From: Campylobacter concisus
GTDB taxonomy: Bacteria; Campylobacterota; Campylobacteria; Campylobacterales; Campylobacteraceae
Direction: 5' to 3'
NCBI RefSeq assembly: GCF_015230015.1
Contig: NZ_JAAKZC010000004.1
Location: 62,001 to 126,000 of the forward strand
Length of the DNA stretch: 64,000 bases
Below, piece by piece: positions 55,720 to 64,000 of the stretch. The notes under the pieces are model-generated. The model was not told where the DNA came from. It ran no database searches and saw nothing but the letters and a program-made list of their open reading frames with translations. Numbering within the stretch: the first letter of the stretch is position 1; each line of letters starts with the position of its first letter. Both the position numbers and the translations under genes were made by a program.

Positions 55720-56886
55720 TTATATCTTTGAAGTGTATAAATTTATACCATTTTGCAAGCGTTTTAGCCCTTCAAGCACCCTCTCACGCTGCGTTGCGAT
55801 ATTCATACGAAGGAAAAATCTATCTCCTCTGTAAGCGTTGCCGTCATTTAGCCAAAGTCCAGCTTTATCACGCAAGAAATTCATGAACTCACTCGAATCC
55901 TCGCAAAACGCACTGCAGTCAAGCCACAAAAGATAAGTCGCACTTGATGGCAAGAGCTTCACTGGTAAGCCTTGCTCTTTTATGAAGTTTGCGACGACCT
56001 TTTTGTTTTCAAAAAGATACTCTCTAAGCTCATCAAGCCACGCCTCGCCCTCGTTAAAAGCGGCTATTGCGGCAATGATCGCAAAGGTATTTGCCTCGCC
56101 AACCTCATCGTAATTGATAGCAGCATTTAGTCTTGCTCTGATCTTTTCATTTGGCGTGACGACGGCTGAGCTTTGAAGGCCAGCTATGTTAAAGGCCTTT
56201 GTAGGCGAGATGCACGTGATCGAGTTGTTTTTGCACTCCTCACTCACGCTGATAAATGGCACGTAGTTTAGCCCTGGATCAGTTATGTCGCAGTGAATTT
56301 CATCGCTGATAACCAAAACATCGTGCTTGTAGCAAAGCTCGCCTATCTTTTTAAGCGTCTCTTTGTCCCAAATTTTGCCTATTGGATTGTGTGGGTTGCA
56401 AAGAAGCATCATAGTAGTTAGCGGCTGAGCTAGCTTCGCCTCTAGGTCGTCAAAGTCGATCTCGTAAGAGCCATTTTTATAAACAAGGTCGTTTGATAAA
56501 ATTTCACGTCCGTTGTTTTTTATACAGTTAAAAAAGACGTGATAGACAGGCGCTTGCACTAAAATTTGATCTCCTGGACTGCTAAATCTCCTAATGGCAG
56601 TTGAGATGGCCGGTATGACGCCAGTGCAAAAGCACATCCACTCGTTTTCTAAGCTCACATTGTGACGTCTTTGCCACCAGCTCCTTATCGCCTCGTTCCA
56701 CTCTTTTGGGATGAAAGAGTAGCCAAAGACGCCGTTATCAAGGCGCTTTTGCAAGACGTTTAATATCTCAGGTGCAGCCTTAAAGTCCATATCTGCAACC
56801 CACATCGGCAAAACATCATTCTTCATACGCCATTTTGATGAGTTAGTGCCTTCTCTGCTTACTAATGTGTCAAAATCGTACTTCAT
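55720..56886 (-). CDS. MalY/PatB-family aminotransferase (probable cystathionine beta-lyase)
   Basis: PLP enzyme, 388 residues, fold-type I. N-terminal WRMKNDVLPMWVADMDF is diagnostic of MalY/PatB. PLP Lys in SPTKAFNIAGLQ; phosphate-side motif CNPHNPIGK; C-terminal RMNIAT holds the carboxylate-binding Arg. Likely C-S lyase converting cystathionine to homocysteine. -10 TATAAT on the minus strand at 56916-56921. Confidence 0.9.
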   Translation of the reverse strand: MKYDFDTLVSREGTNSSKWRMKNDVLPMWVADMDFKAAPEILNVLQKRLDNGVFGYSFIPKEWNEAIRSWWQRRHNVSLENEWMCFCTGVIPAISTAIRRFSSPGDQILVQAPVYHVFFNCIKNNGREILSNDLVYKNGSYEIDFDDLEAKLAQPLTTMMLLCNPHNPIGKIWDKETLKKIGELCYKHDVLVISDEIHCDITDPGLNYVPFISVSEECKNNSITCISPTKAFNIAGLQSSAVVTPNEKIRARLNAAINYDEVGEANTFAIIAAIAAFNEGEAWLDELREYLFENKKVVANFIKEQGLPVKLLPSSATYLLWLDCSAFCEDSSEFMNFLRDKAGLWLNDGNAYRGDRFFLRMNIATQRERVLEGLKRLQNGINLYTSKI

Positions 56887-56973
56887 AGCTTTTCCTTAAA
56901 TAAAATTTTAAATCAATTATAACCCAAAAGATACTAAGATAGTTTAAAACTTAATACCAAAAAAGGAAATGTG

Positions 56974-57429
56974 ATGAAACTAGCTCAGGCTCTCATACTA
57001 AGGGCTGACACGCAAAAGCGCATCGAACAGCTAAAAGTCAGACTACTTAGCAACGCAAAAACGCAGGAAAATGAAAAACCTAGCGAAGACCCAAAGCTTC
57101 TTTTAAAAGAGCTTGATAAGCTAACAAAAGAGCTTTTTACGCTCATTTGCTCTATAAATTTGACAAACTCAAGCGCCAAATTTGATGGCATGAGCCTAAC
57201 TGAGATGATCGCTAAAAAGGACGCCTTGGTGCTAAAAGCAAACGTGCTTAGGGAGTTTGCCACAAGTGCTAGTCAAAAAGTGGATCTTTACTCAAACAGC
57301 GAGATCAAAATTTTAAGCACAGTCGATGTTGCCGCACTTCAAAAGCAAGTGGATGCGCTTTCAAAAGAGATCAGAGAGCTTGAGATGAAGCTTCAAGAGG
57401 CAAACTGGGCGGTTGATCTAGTAGAGTAA
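56974..57429 (+). CDS. DIP1984-family (septicolysin-like) protein
   Basis: 151 residues from ATG 56974 (a GTG lies immediately upstream), RBS AAGGAA. Helical, starting MKLAQALILRADTQKRIEQL and ending in a coiled coil (ALSKEIRELEMKLQEANW). Matches the DIP1984 family of unknown function. Stands alone between the aminotransferase and the PLP lyase gene. Confidence 0.82.
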   Translation: MKLAQALILRADTQKRIEQLKVRLLSNAKTQENEKPSEDPKLLLKELDKLTKELFTLICSINLTNSSAKFDGMSLTEMIAKKDALVLKANVLREFATSASQKVDLYSNSEIKILSTVDVAALQKQVDALSKEIRELEMKLQEANWAVDLVE

Positions 57430-57647
57430 AATTTATGGTAAAAATTTAGCCAGAAGCGAGTAAAAAACCATACATTGGCGGCTTGCGAAGACCAGGCAAA
57501 AGCTTAAATTTAGTCTTAGCAATCTTACAAATGCAAATTTAAAAAGCACTTTTACTACCACTTACTGGTTTGGCTATATTTTGGGTGGGTTTGGGGAAAA
57601 TTAATCTTTATCATGTAAAATTTCGTAAATTTTTAAAAAGGAAATTT

Positions 57648-58790
57648 ATGAAACTAGACACTCTCATCGTAAAAGGGATCGAGGCTAAAAACAACCCAAA
57701 CAAAGCGGTCGTTCCGCCTGTATTTTTAGCTAGCACCTTCGTGCAAGATGACCTTGAAAATTTTCAAGAATTTGCCTACTCACGTGGCAACAACCCTACG
57801 AAAAAAGCATTTGATGATATCTTTGCTAAGGTTGAAGGCAGCAAATACGCATTTAGCTTTGGCTCAGGCATGGCAGCAACAGCAGCTGCACTTAGTCTTA
57901 TAAAAACAGGGCAAAAGGTCCTGCTAAATAGCAACGTCTATGGCGGCACTTATAGGTATGTCACGACTGTTTTTGAAAGCCATGGCATAAAGAGCGAATT
58001 TATAGATGATCTAAATTTTTTAAGCGAAGGTGACATAAGCGACGACGTGGCAGCGATCTTCATCGAAACTCCGTCAAACCCTCTTTTAAGAGTAACTGAT
58101 ATCGCTAGGGTCTCAAAGATCGCTCACAAAAAGGGTGCTCTAGTCATCGTGGATAACACATTTTTGACGCCTTACTATCAAAAAGTGCTTGAGCACGGAG
58201 CTGATATCGTAGTCTATAGCGCTACAAAATATATCGGCGGACATGCTGATGTGATCGCTGGTATCGTAACGCTAAACGATGATGCTTTGGCTGAAAAGAT
58301 AAAATTTGCCAAAAATACGCTTGGTGGCATCATCAGTCCGATGGACGCATACTACCTAATACGTGGGCTTAAAACACTTAGCGTTAGGTTTGACAGACAA
58401 ACGCAAAATACCCATAAAATCATAAAATTTTTAGAGAAAAATGACGCCGTTAGCGTGGTGCATTTCCCTGGCTCATATAGCGAGCAAGAGGCAAAGATGC
58501 AAGCAGCTCAAGCAAGCGATATAGGCGCTCTTATCTCATTTGAGCTTGATGAAAAATATGATGTAAATAAATTTGTAAAATCACTAGAAATTTTTGATCT
58601 AGCAGTGAGCCTTGGTGGCGTAGAGAGCCTTATCTGCAGGCCTGCAACGATGACGCACGAGGCATATCCAAAAGAGCTGCTAGATAAGATCGGCATAAAG
58701 CAAAATTTGCTTCGCCTAGCAATCGGCATCGAAAACGTCGATGATCTAATAGCCGACCTTGATCAAGCGTTTAAAAAAGCTAAAAGATAA
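57648..58790 (+). CDS. Cys/Met metabolism PLP enzyme (cystathionine gamma-synthase/lyase family)
   Basis: 380 residues from ATG 57648 (MKLDTLIVKGIEAKNNPNK) with AAAAGGA upstream; the open frame extends to 57570 but that part is not conserved. PLP Lys in YSATKYIGGHADVIAG; substrate motif SRGNNPTKKAFDD, FGSGMAATAAAL. Could be MetB, MetC or a homoserine sulfhydrylase; motifs alone do not separate them. 9 bp before tpx. -10 TATATT at 57575-57580. Confidence 0.88.
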   Translation: MKLDTLIVKGIEAKNNPNKAVVPPVFLASTFVQDDLENFQEFAYSRGNNPTKKAFDDIFAKVEGSKYAFSFGSGMAATAAALSLIKTGQKVLLNSNVYGGTYRYVTTVFESHGIKSEFIDDLNFLSEGDISDDVAAIFIETPSNPLLRVTDIARVSKIAHKKGALVIVDNTFLTPYYQKVLEHGADIVVYSATKYIGGHADVIAGIVTLNDDALAEKIKFAKNTLGGIISPMDAYYLIRGLKTLSVRFDRQTQNTHKIIKFLEKNDAVSVVHFPGSYSEQEAKMQAAQASDIGALISFELDEKYDVNKFVKSLEIFDLAVSLGGVESLICRPATMTHEAYPKELLDKIGIKQNLLRLAIGIENVDDLIADLDQAFKKAKR

Positions 58791-58799
58791 GGAGAAAAC

Positions 58800-59330
58800 A
58801 TGGCAACTACAAAATTTAAAGGTAGCGATGTAAATTTAAGCGGAAACGAGCTATTTGTCGGCTCTTATGCACCTGAGGCAAGAGTGGTCGCGCAAGATCT
58901 TAGCGAATTTAGCGTGGGCGGGAACAACGGCATAGAAGTGCTTGTTTGCCTGCCATCACTTGATACTGGCGTTTGTGCGGCAGAAGCACGTAAATTTAAC
59001 GAAAAAGTAGCCGGAAAACACGGCGTAAAACTTAGCATCATCTCAAACGACCTGCCATTTGCGATGGGGAGATTTTGCACGACTGAGGGCATAGCAAATT
59101 TGCGCGTGGGAAGCGACTTTAGATACGGCGAATTTGCCCAAAACTACGGCATGCTGATGAGTGAGGGCGCACTAAAAGGGCTACTTGCAAGAGCGGTCTT
59201 TGTCATCAAAGATGGCGTCATCATCCACAAGCAAATCGTCCCTGAAGTGACAGAAGAGCCAAACTACGACGCAGTTTTTGACGCGATAAAACAAAGCGGC
59301 GGATGTGGTTGTGGCTGCGGCTGCCATTAA
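58800..59330 (+). CDS. tpx: Thiol peroxidase Tpx with Cys-rich C-terminal tail
   Basis: Reduces H2O2 and alkyl hydroperoxides with thioredoxin. 176 residues; peroxidatic C59 in PSLDTGVCAAEARKFN, resolving C93 in GRFCTTEG, as in E. coli C61/C95. After the normal fold the protein adds GGCGCGCGCH (C169, C171, C173, C175, H176), which is not usual for Tpx and could bind metal. RBS AAGGAG. Confidence 0.95.
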   Translation: MATTKFKGSDVNLSGNELFVGSYAPEARVVAQDLSEFSVGGNNGIEVLVCLPSLDTGVCAAEARKFNEKVAGKHGVKLSIISNDLPFAMGRFCTTEGIANLRVGSDFRYGEFAQNYGMLMSEGALKGLLARAVFVIKDGVIIHKQIVPEVTEEPNYDAVFDAIKQSGGCGCGCGCH

Positions 59331-59339
59331 AAATTTAAA

Positions 59340-59363
59340 CTAACGCTGCTTGTGCGGCGTTAG
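59340..59363 (+). terminator. Hairpin after tpx
   Basis: 10 bp stem with one G-U pair (CTAACGCTGC with GCGGCGTTAG), 4-base loop, 9 bp after the tpx stop. Lacks a T tract, so termination is likely but not certain. Confidence 0.55.
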
Positions 59364-59597
59364 GCTATGAATTAAAACTTTCTACAATTCATTATTTCAT
59401 TAAAATCATAATGTTATAAGATTTAACTCACATATAATTTATATACTTAAATACAAAATAAGATATTATAATAAATTCTTTTAATTAGCTAGAAATGACC
59501 TAAGAGCATAAATTTCTGTATCACATAGAAACTAACCTTTAACATATAATCGTCTTTATTTTTGCTACAATTGACTATAAAGTCTAGGAAGATGATC
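59364..59597 (+). promoter_or_regulatory. AT-rich promoter region of the STAND-TIR unit
   Basis: Very AT-rich 234 bp without ORF. TATAAT at 59545-59550 is a likely -10 box, about 48 bp before the ATG; a TATAAA at 59576-59581 is closer but nearly touches the RBS AGGAAG. No terminator or att-like repeat found. Confidence 0.55.
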
Positions 59598-62500
59598 ATG
59601 CAAAAGGTTTTTAGAGTATTTGTCTCATCAACATTTTCTGATTTTAAGGATGAAAGAGAAATTTTACAAACAGAAATTTTCCCTGAAATCAAAAAATACT
59701 GTGCAGACAAAGGCGCTTTATTTCAGCCAATTGATCTTAGATGGGGAGTAAGCGAAGAAGCACAGCTAGATCAAAAAACACTAGAAGTGTGTCTTGATGA
59801 AGTCAAACATTGCAAGAATCATCCTAAACCAAATTTTATACTTCTGGCTGGAGATAGGTATGGTTGGATACCCCTACCTTTCATGATAGAAAAAGATGAA
59901 TTTGAAATACTATTATCAAAAGTAAAAGATAAAAAATTACTAAAAGAATGGTATAGACTAGACGAAAATCAAATCCCAGCGTCATATAGATTGCAAGAAC
60001 GTAAAGGCAAATATGTTAAATACGAAGAATGGGAAAAAGCAGAAAATACATTAAGAGAAATTTTACAAGAAGCGTCTAAAGTTCTTAAGAAAGAAAGCCA
60101 AATAGCAAAATATTTCACTTCTGCTACGGAAGCTGAATTTTTAGAGCGTATTTCTAAAGATGAAAATGTAAAAGATAATATTTTTGCCTTTATAAGAAAT
60201 ATAAAAGATAAAGGTAATACAAACAATAGCTTCTATGAAGCAAACAATCACGAAAGAGCCGCAAAGCTAAAAGAAAAGATCAGAGAACAAGTATCAAATT
60301 TACTAGAGCTAGATGCAAAAATAGTAGATGAAAATGAATTAGATTATGAAAAAGATAAATTTAAAGAATGTCTGAAAAAGTTTTTAAAAGAAAAAATTGA
60401 TGAGTTTTTTAAAAGTGAGAACAAAAGCGATCAAGGAAATGATGATAAAGAAAAAAAGGAAGATGGGAATCTTTTTTTAAAATTTAAAACAAACAAGCTT
60501 GAAGATTTTATATCAACACCAGAGCTTGATAAGGTCACAAAAGAGCTACTAGACTATATAGATGATATAAATTCTAATAAGCCATATTTTATATCTGGTA
60601 GATCTGGAAGTGGAAAGTCAGCCCTAATGGCCCACATCATAGATGAAGCAGAGAAAAATTTAAAGAAAATCTCTTATATTTTTATTGGAACTACTCCAAA
60701 ATCCACTAACTTAAACTATGTCCTTAGTTATTTACTAGGTGAAAACATGCCTTATGTAGACACTGAAGATGGCAATGTCATAATAAAAAATGCAAAAATT
60801 AGTTTCTCCCAAAAAGATGATGAGGGAATATCCTCCAAAGAGGATATCTTTTCATATAAAGATATGTGCAAAAAGGCTGTAGAGATCATTAATAGTCTTG
60901 GGCAAAAAGAAGAGAACTTTGTGTTTATTGTAGACGCCATAGATCAACTAAATACAGACAATAATCCAGAGTGGATACCAGAGATATTGCCATCTAATGT
61001 TAAGCTTATTATAAGTATGCTAAATGATGACAATTACAGTGATGACTCAAGTGCTTACAAATTTATAAAAGAGAGAAATTGCAAGGTTATTGAACTAAAA
61101 AAATACTCAAAAGCCTTAGATCTTTTAGAAAACACATTAAAGAAAAAAAATAGAAAGGTCACGCAAGAGCAATCAAACTATTTCTTAGAACAATACAAAA
61201 ATGCTCAAACTCCATTTTTTATAAAAATGGCTGCAATGGAAATGGCAGAGTGGAGAAGCTATGATGTGATCAAAAAAGATGTTGATCTAGCAAATAATAA
61301 TAAGGATGTAGTAAAGGAATTCATATCAAATCTAGGTTCGATACATCATCATAATAAAGATTTTATTCAAAAGATACTATGTTATCTTTATATATCGCAA
61401 AATGGACTCTCTGAAAATGAGATATTAGAATTACTTGATTGTATAGTAAAAAATAACAACAAAAGAAATAATAAATTTATAGAAGCAGTATCTCCTGGGA
61501 AATGGCATAAAAATCCTATACAAAATTTCCCTACAGTGCATTGGAGTAGATTATGGTATGTATTAAAAGATCTCTTAAAAAGAAGTGTTATAGATGGTAG
61601 AGAGGTATTATACTTCTTTCATAGAGAGTTTGAAAATGCTATTTATGAAATTTATGAAGATGAACTAAAAAAAGAGACTGAAAATTTTTTAGAAGATATA
61701 GTAGTTTTGCTTGACACTTCTAAGGGTAGGTGGCAGGTATTATTTTTATCAATACTTGAATTTTATGTAAATAGATACAATGAAAATATTGATAAATATT
61801 GTCAAATCCTAGCAAATAAAAACGATATAGACTATACTTTAAGAAAAAGAAATAAAAAATTAACATATTTATCTCACAACAATCCAAGCAAAGACTTAAT
61901 AAGTAGATTTAAAATTTTATCTTATATTGTAGAGATTTTGTATAAAAGAGATAGTGAAAAATGGTCCAGGAGTAAGGCTGTAATAACAAATAACCTCGCT
62001 ACCATATATTTTAAATTTGATAAAGAAAATAAAATAGAAGATATAAAAGAGTTACTTAGAAGTTCACTCGCCGCTATCGATAGTGGAAGTAATAAAGAGC
62101 AGTGGATAATAACGTATAAAAAGGTATTTACAAATATTCTCTTTGTATGTCTTTATATTGGAGGCGATAAAGAGCTAAAAGATCTCTTAAAAAAATTTAG
62201 AGGCTACAAGCAAGTAAATAGTGGGAATATTGTTTTTGGCAAAGAACCATATGCCTTGCTTGATATCACTCCTGATCAATTAAATGATAGTGCAATAGAT
62301 TTATTCCTCAACTTACATATAGAAGATATAGATGAGAATTTGGCAAATATCTTATATGAGATATGTGTCAAAATTGTAAAAAACAATAAAAATATTAATC
62401 TAAATCAACGCATTAAAGTATTAGAAAAAGCAAGCTCTATCATAAAACCACTATATGAAAAGTTGCCTGATAGATACTCAAATCACTATGCAGATATATT

Positions 62501-63290
62501 AAATACATTGGTTATGTTATATTATGAGCTCAAAGATATAAATAATGTCGTAAATAGACTACTAGAGCTTCCACAGGAAAATATGGATGATGTTTTTATA
62601 AATCTATCCTATAGCAATATTATTTCTTTTACACATAATTTTACCAATGCAGGCAATATCAATATTGCTCTAGTGCTGTTGGCGAAGATAAAGGATATTA
62701 TAGAGCCTTTATATAATAAAGATAACAAAAAATGGGCAAACAATTGGGCAGAAATATTAAATTTAGCTGCCAAGAATTACTCCATTAAACAAGATGGCAA
62801 TAATGTATTTAAAATGCTAATAAATTTACCTACAGATGGGCTAAATGATGAAACAGCAAATACGTGCGTAGCAAATATAACACAGCTACATAATATTATA
62901 AAAGCTCCAAATTTAGCGGATCAAATAAAAGCACAAAAAGTTTTATTAGAAAAAGCAAGAGAGATCACCAAGAATAAATACAACGAAGATCCTAAAGAAT
63001 GGGCGAGTGATCATGCAAAAATTCTAAACACCCTTGCAGTTAGATACAAAGACCTAAACGATATAACAAATATGTTATCAGCCTTACAAGACATACCCGA
63101 ACAATATCTTTCTGTAGAAGCGATAGATATGTCGTTTAAAAATATTGTAATTATCGCAAAAGCATTAAAAAGAGGTGGGGATCAGGAAATATCGAAAGAG
63201 CTTTTAAATAAAGCCAAAATCATATTGGAACCAGAGTTTAACTATTGGAACAATATGCATATGGAAGTATTGAATGAGCTAAAAGACTAA
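59598..63290 (+). CDS. DUF4062-STAND NTPase with C-terminal repeats (candidate anti-phage sensor)
   Basis: 1230 residues from ATG 59598, chosen by RBS AGGAAG 8 bp away (in-frame ATG 59592 and TTG 59562 have worse spacing). Order: DUF4062 (about 3-95: VFRVFVSSTFSDFKDERE, DLRWGVSEE, GDRYGWIPLP), linker with coiled coil, NTPase with Walker A G334-S341 (GRSGSGKS), Walker B VFIVDAIDQ (D446, D449), helical/WH region, then about three 85-88 residue repeats from about 949 to the end (…W…WAEILN…). The layout parallels eukaryotic NPHP3/TEP1/NWD1. STAND NTPases of this type act as sensors in bacterial immunity; that role is inferred from architecture and the adjacent TIR gene. AT-rich, likely acquired. 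Confidence 0.88.
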   Translation: MQKVFRVFVSSTFSDFKDEREILQTEIFPEIKKYCADKGALFQPIDLRWGVSEEAQLDQKTLEVCLDEVKHCKNHPKPNFILLAGDRYGWIPLPFMIEKDEFEILLSKVKDKKLLKEWYRLDENQIPASYRLQERKGKYVKYEEWEKAENTLREILQEASKVLKKESQIAKYFTSATEAEFLERISKDENVKDNIFAFIRNIKDKGNTNNSFYEANNHERAAKLKEKIREQVSNLLELDAKIVDENELDYEKDKFKECLKKFLKEKIDEFFKSENKSDQGNDDKEKKEDGNLFLKFKTNKLEDFISTPELDKVTKELLDYIDDINSNKPYFISGRSGSGKSALMAHIIDEAEKNLKKISYIFIGTTPKSTNLNYVLSYLLGENMPYVDTEDGNVIIKNAKISFSQKDDEGISSKEDIFSYKDMCKKAVEIINSLGQKEENFVFIVDAIDQLNTDNNPEWIPEILPSNVKLIISMLNDDNYSDDSSAYKFIKERNCKVIELKKYSKALDLLENTLKKKNRKVTQEQSNYFLEQYKNAQTPFFIKMAAMEMAEWRSYDVIKKDVDLANNNKDVVKEFISNLGSIHHHNKDFIQKILCYLYISQNGLSENEILELLDCIVKNNNKRNNKFIEAVSPGKWHKNPIQNFPTVHWSRLWYVLKDLLKRSVIDGREVLYFFHREFENAIYEIYEDELKKETENFLEDIVVLLDTSKGRWQVLFLSILEFYVNRYNENIDKYCQILANKNDIDYTLRKRNKKLTYLSHNNPSKDLISRFKILSYIVEILYKRDSEKWSRSKAVITNNLATIYFKFDKENKIEDIKELLRSSLAAIDSGSNKEQWIITYKKVFTNILFVCLYIGGDKELKDLLKKFRGYKQVNSGNIVFGKEPYALLDITPDQLNDSAIDLFLNLHIEDIDENLANILYEICVKIVKNNKNINLNQRIKVLEKASSIIKPLYEKLPDRYSNHYADILNTLVMLYYELKDINNVVNRLLELPQENMDDVFINLSYSNIISFTHNFTNAGNINIALVLLAKIKDIIEPLYNKDNKKWANNWAEILNLAAKNYSIKQDGNNVFKMLINLPTDGLNDETANTCVANITQLHNIIKAPNLADQIKAQKVLLEKAREITKNKYNEDPKEWASDHAKILNTLAVRYKDLNDITNMLSALQDIPEQYLSVEAIDMSFKNIVIIAKALKRGGDQEISKELLNKAKIILEPEFNYWNNMHMEVLNELKD

Positions 63291-63309
63291 TACAAACAAA
63301 GAGGTAAAA

Positions 63310-64000
63310 ATGCTATTTATTTCACATTCTAGCGAAGATAAAAATGAAGTAAATGAGATAGTAACTAAACTAAATGTATCAAAACTACTGATATGGATAT
63401 GTGACGATGATATATCTAGTGGGGCCGACTATACCAAAGAGATACCAAAAGCCATAAGAAATTCAAATGCCATTGTGTTTGTGATGTCCAAAAATTCGGT
63501 CGCATCCAAACACGTATTAAAAGAGTTAGGGCTGGCATTAAAATACAATAAGCCGATATTTCCTATAAATATAGATGGATGTGAAACAACAGAAGATACT
63601 GAATACTTCTTTGTAGATACGCAGATATTTTATAAAAAAGATAAAGATATAAATCAATTTATCAGTGATATAAAAAATAAATTGCGCCCACCTAGAGATA
63701 ATACTTTAAATCTAAGCAAGACAAATATTAAAACCTTTGCTATTCAACACTTTAAAGCGATGAAATATAAAATTTCACTTGGTGACTGGGAGAAAAATAA
63801 GCAGGTAGATAAATTTTGCAAGAACTATCCTAATTTAAAAGATGAACTTATAAAATATCTATGTGAAAACTGTTTTTGGGCCAGTAAGGGCAAAACTGAG
63901 CTTATCATCTCACCGCACTTTCTATCTTGGGCTACAATATCTTATTTTAAAGGATTTGAGGGGGAGTTATATTGGGATATAGCAAATTTCATAAAGCCTG
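63310..64000 (+). CDS. TIR-domain protein (3' end outside window)
   Basis: Partial, 230 codons visible. ATG 63310 follows AAAGAGG, 19 bp after the STAND stop, so co-transcribed. N-terminal TIR domain, residues 1-135: MLFISHSSEDK, WICDDDISSGADY, SKNSVASKHVLKEL where E72 is at the usual NADase Glu position. The C-terminal part (from about 150) is an unknown domain with FKGFEGELYWDIANF. TIR proteins of this class may cleave NAD or signal on infection; the partner STAND NTPase is the likely sensor. Inference only. Confidence 0.85.
   Translation, partial: MLFISHSSEDKNEVNEIVTKLNVSKLLIWICDDDISSGADYTKEIPKAIRNSNAIVFVMSKNSVASKHVLKELGLALKYNKPIFPINIDGCETTEDTEYFFVDTQIFYKKDKDINQFISDIKNKLRPPRDNTLNLSKTNIKTFAIQHFKAMKYKISLGDWEKNKQVDKFCKNYPNLKDELIKYLCENCFWASKGKTELIISPHFLSWATISYFKGFEGELYWDIANFIKP

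Noticed and set aside
57570-57647. N-terminal extension of the Cys/Met PLP enzyme
   Set aside because: Not family-like, and a good RBS precedes the ATG at 57648; the promoter -10 TATATT falls inside the extension.
59562-59597. Upstream TTG and ATG starts for the STAND gene
   Set aside because: The RBS AGGAAG abuts ATG 59592 and lies after TTG 59562; ATG 59598 has right spacing and begins the conserved domain.
1-64000. CRISPR arrays, tRNA/rRNA genes, insertion sequences
   Set aside because: Read through intergenic regions on both strands; no regularly spaced repeats, no transposase, no tRNA-like cloverleaf next to the acquired region.

Overview
The window is a 64 kb piece of chromosome from a Campylobacter-type member of the Campylobacterota, probably of the C. 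concisus/curvus/fetus kind. The clues are: a Wolinella-type nos cluster encoding clade II nitrous oxide reductase; an S10-spc-alpha ribosomal run that lacks rpmD; close resemblance of many products to Campylobacter proteins (CanB, DUF493, DUF4153); moderate-to-low GC; and an obvious excess of AAATTT/TAAATTT words. Species assignment is inference.

Layout. 1-9453 (minus): N2O respiration cluster, in transcription order a beta-propeller-like exported protein, nosZ, nosB, nosD, nosG, nosC1, nosC2, nosH, nosF, nosY (cut by the window start). A strong hairpin separates nosZ from nosB. 9874-11836 (plus): moaC, a DUF493 gene and a coiled-coil protein. 11909-19527 (minus): uppP, then an almost gapless cluster nfu-type gene, TPR-like gene, murE, panD, ybaB, PDZ protein, ispA, followed by tkt. 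19664-22706 (minus): SsuABC-like ABC transporter operon led by a small protein that carries the four cysteine positions of the [FeFe]-hydrogenase H-domain. 22807-23793: unknown gene, then 845 bp without a credible gene. 24639-38589 (minus): rpsJ through rplQ, including secY, map, infA and rpoA. 38943-41526 (plus): AAA_14/DUF4143 ATPase with three identical-architecture palindromes, an exported protein and rnhB. 41518-46167 (minus): DUF4153 membrane protein, frr, polysaccharide deacetylase, secG, ThiD2-like protein, Bax-inhibitor-like protein. 46340-51171 (plus): canB, MscS-type channel, a 52-residue very acidic protein, and two tandem membrane GGDEF cyclases. 51197-54026 (minus): dctPQM TRAP transporter. 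54448-59330: sodB, MalY/PatB aminotransferase (minus), DIP1984-family protein, Cys/Met-metabolism PLP enzyme, and tpx with a Cys-rich tail.

59331-64000 is different: AT-rich sequence encoding a 1230-residue DUF4062-STAND NTPase with C-terminal ~85-residue repeats, followed 19 bp later by a TIR-domain protein cut by the window end. This looks like a horizontally acquired two-gene (or larger) anti-phage sensor/effector system and is the best candidate for an undescribed system here.

How it fits together: the cell respires anaerobically (N2O, molybdenum cofactor supply through MoaC), imports organic acids by TRAP, builds DAP-type peptidoglycan (MurE, UppP, IspA), defends against oxygen species (SodB, Tpx) and carries c-di-GMP signalling. 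No rRNA, tRNA, CRISPR array or insertion sequence was seen.
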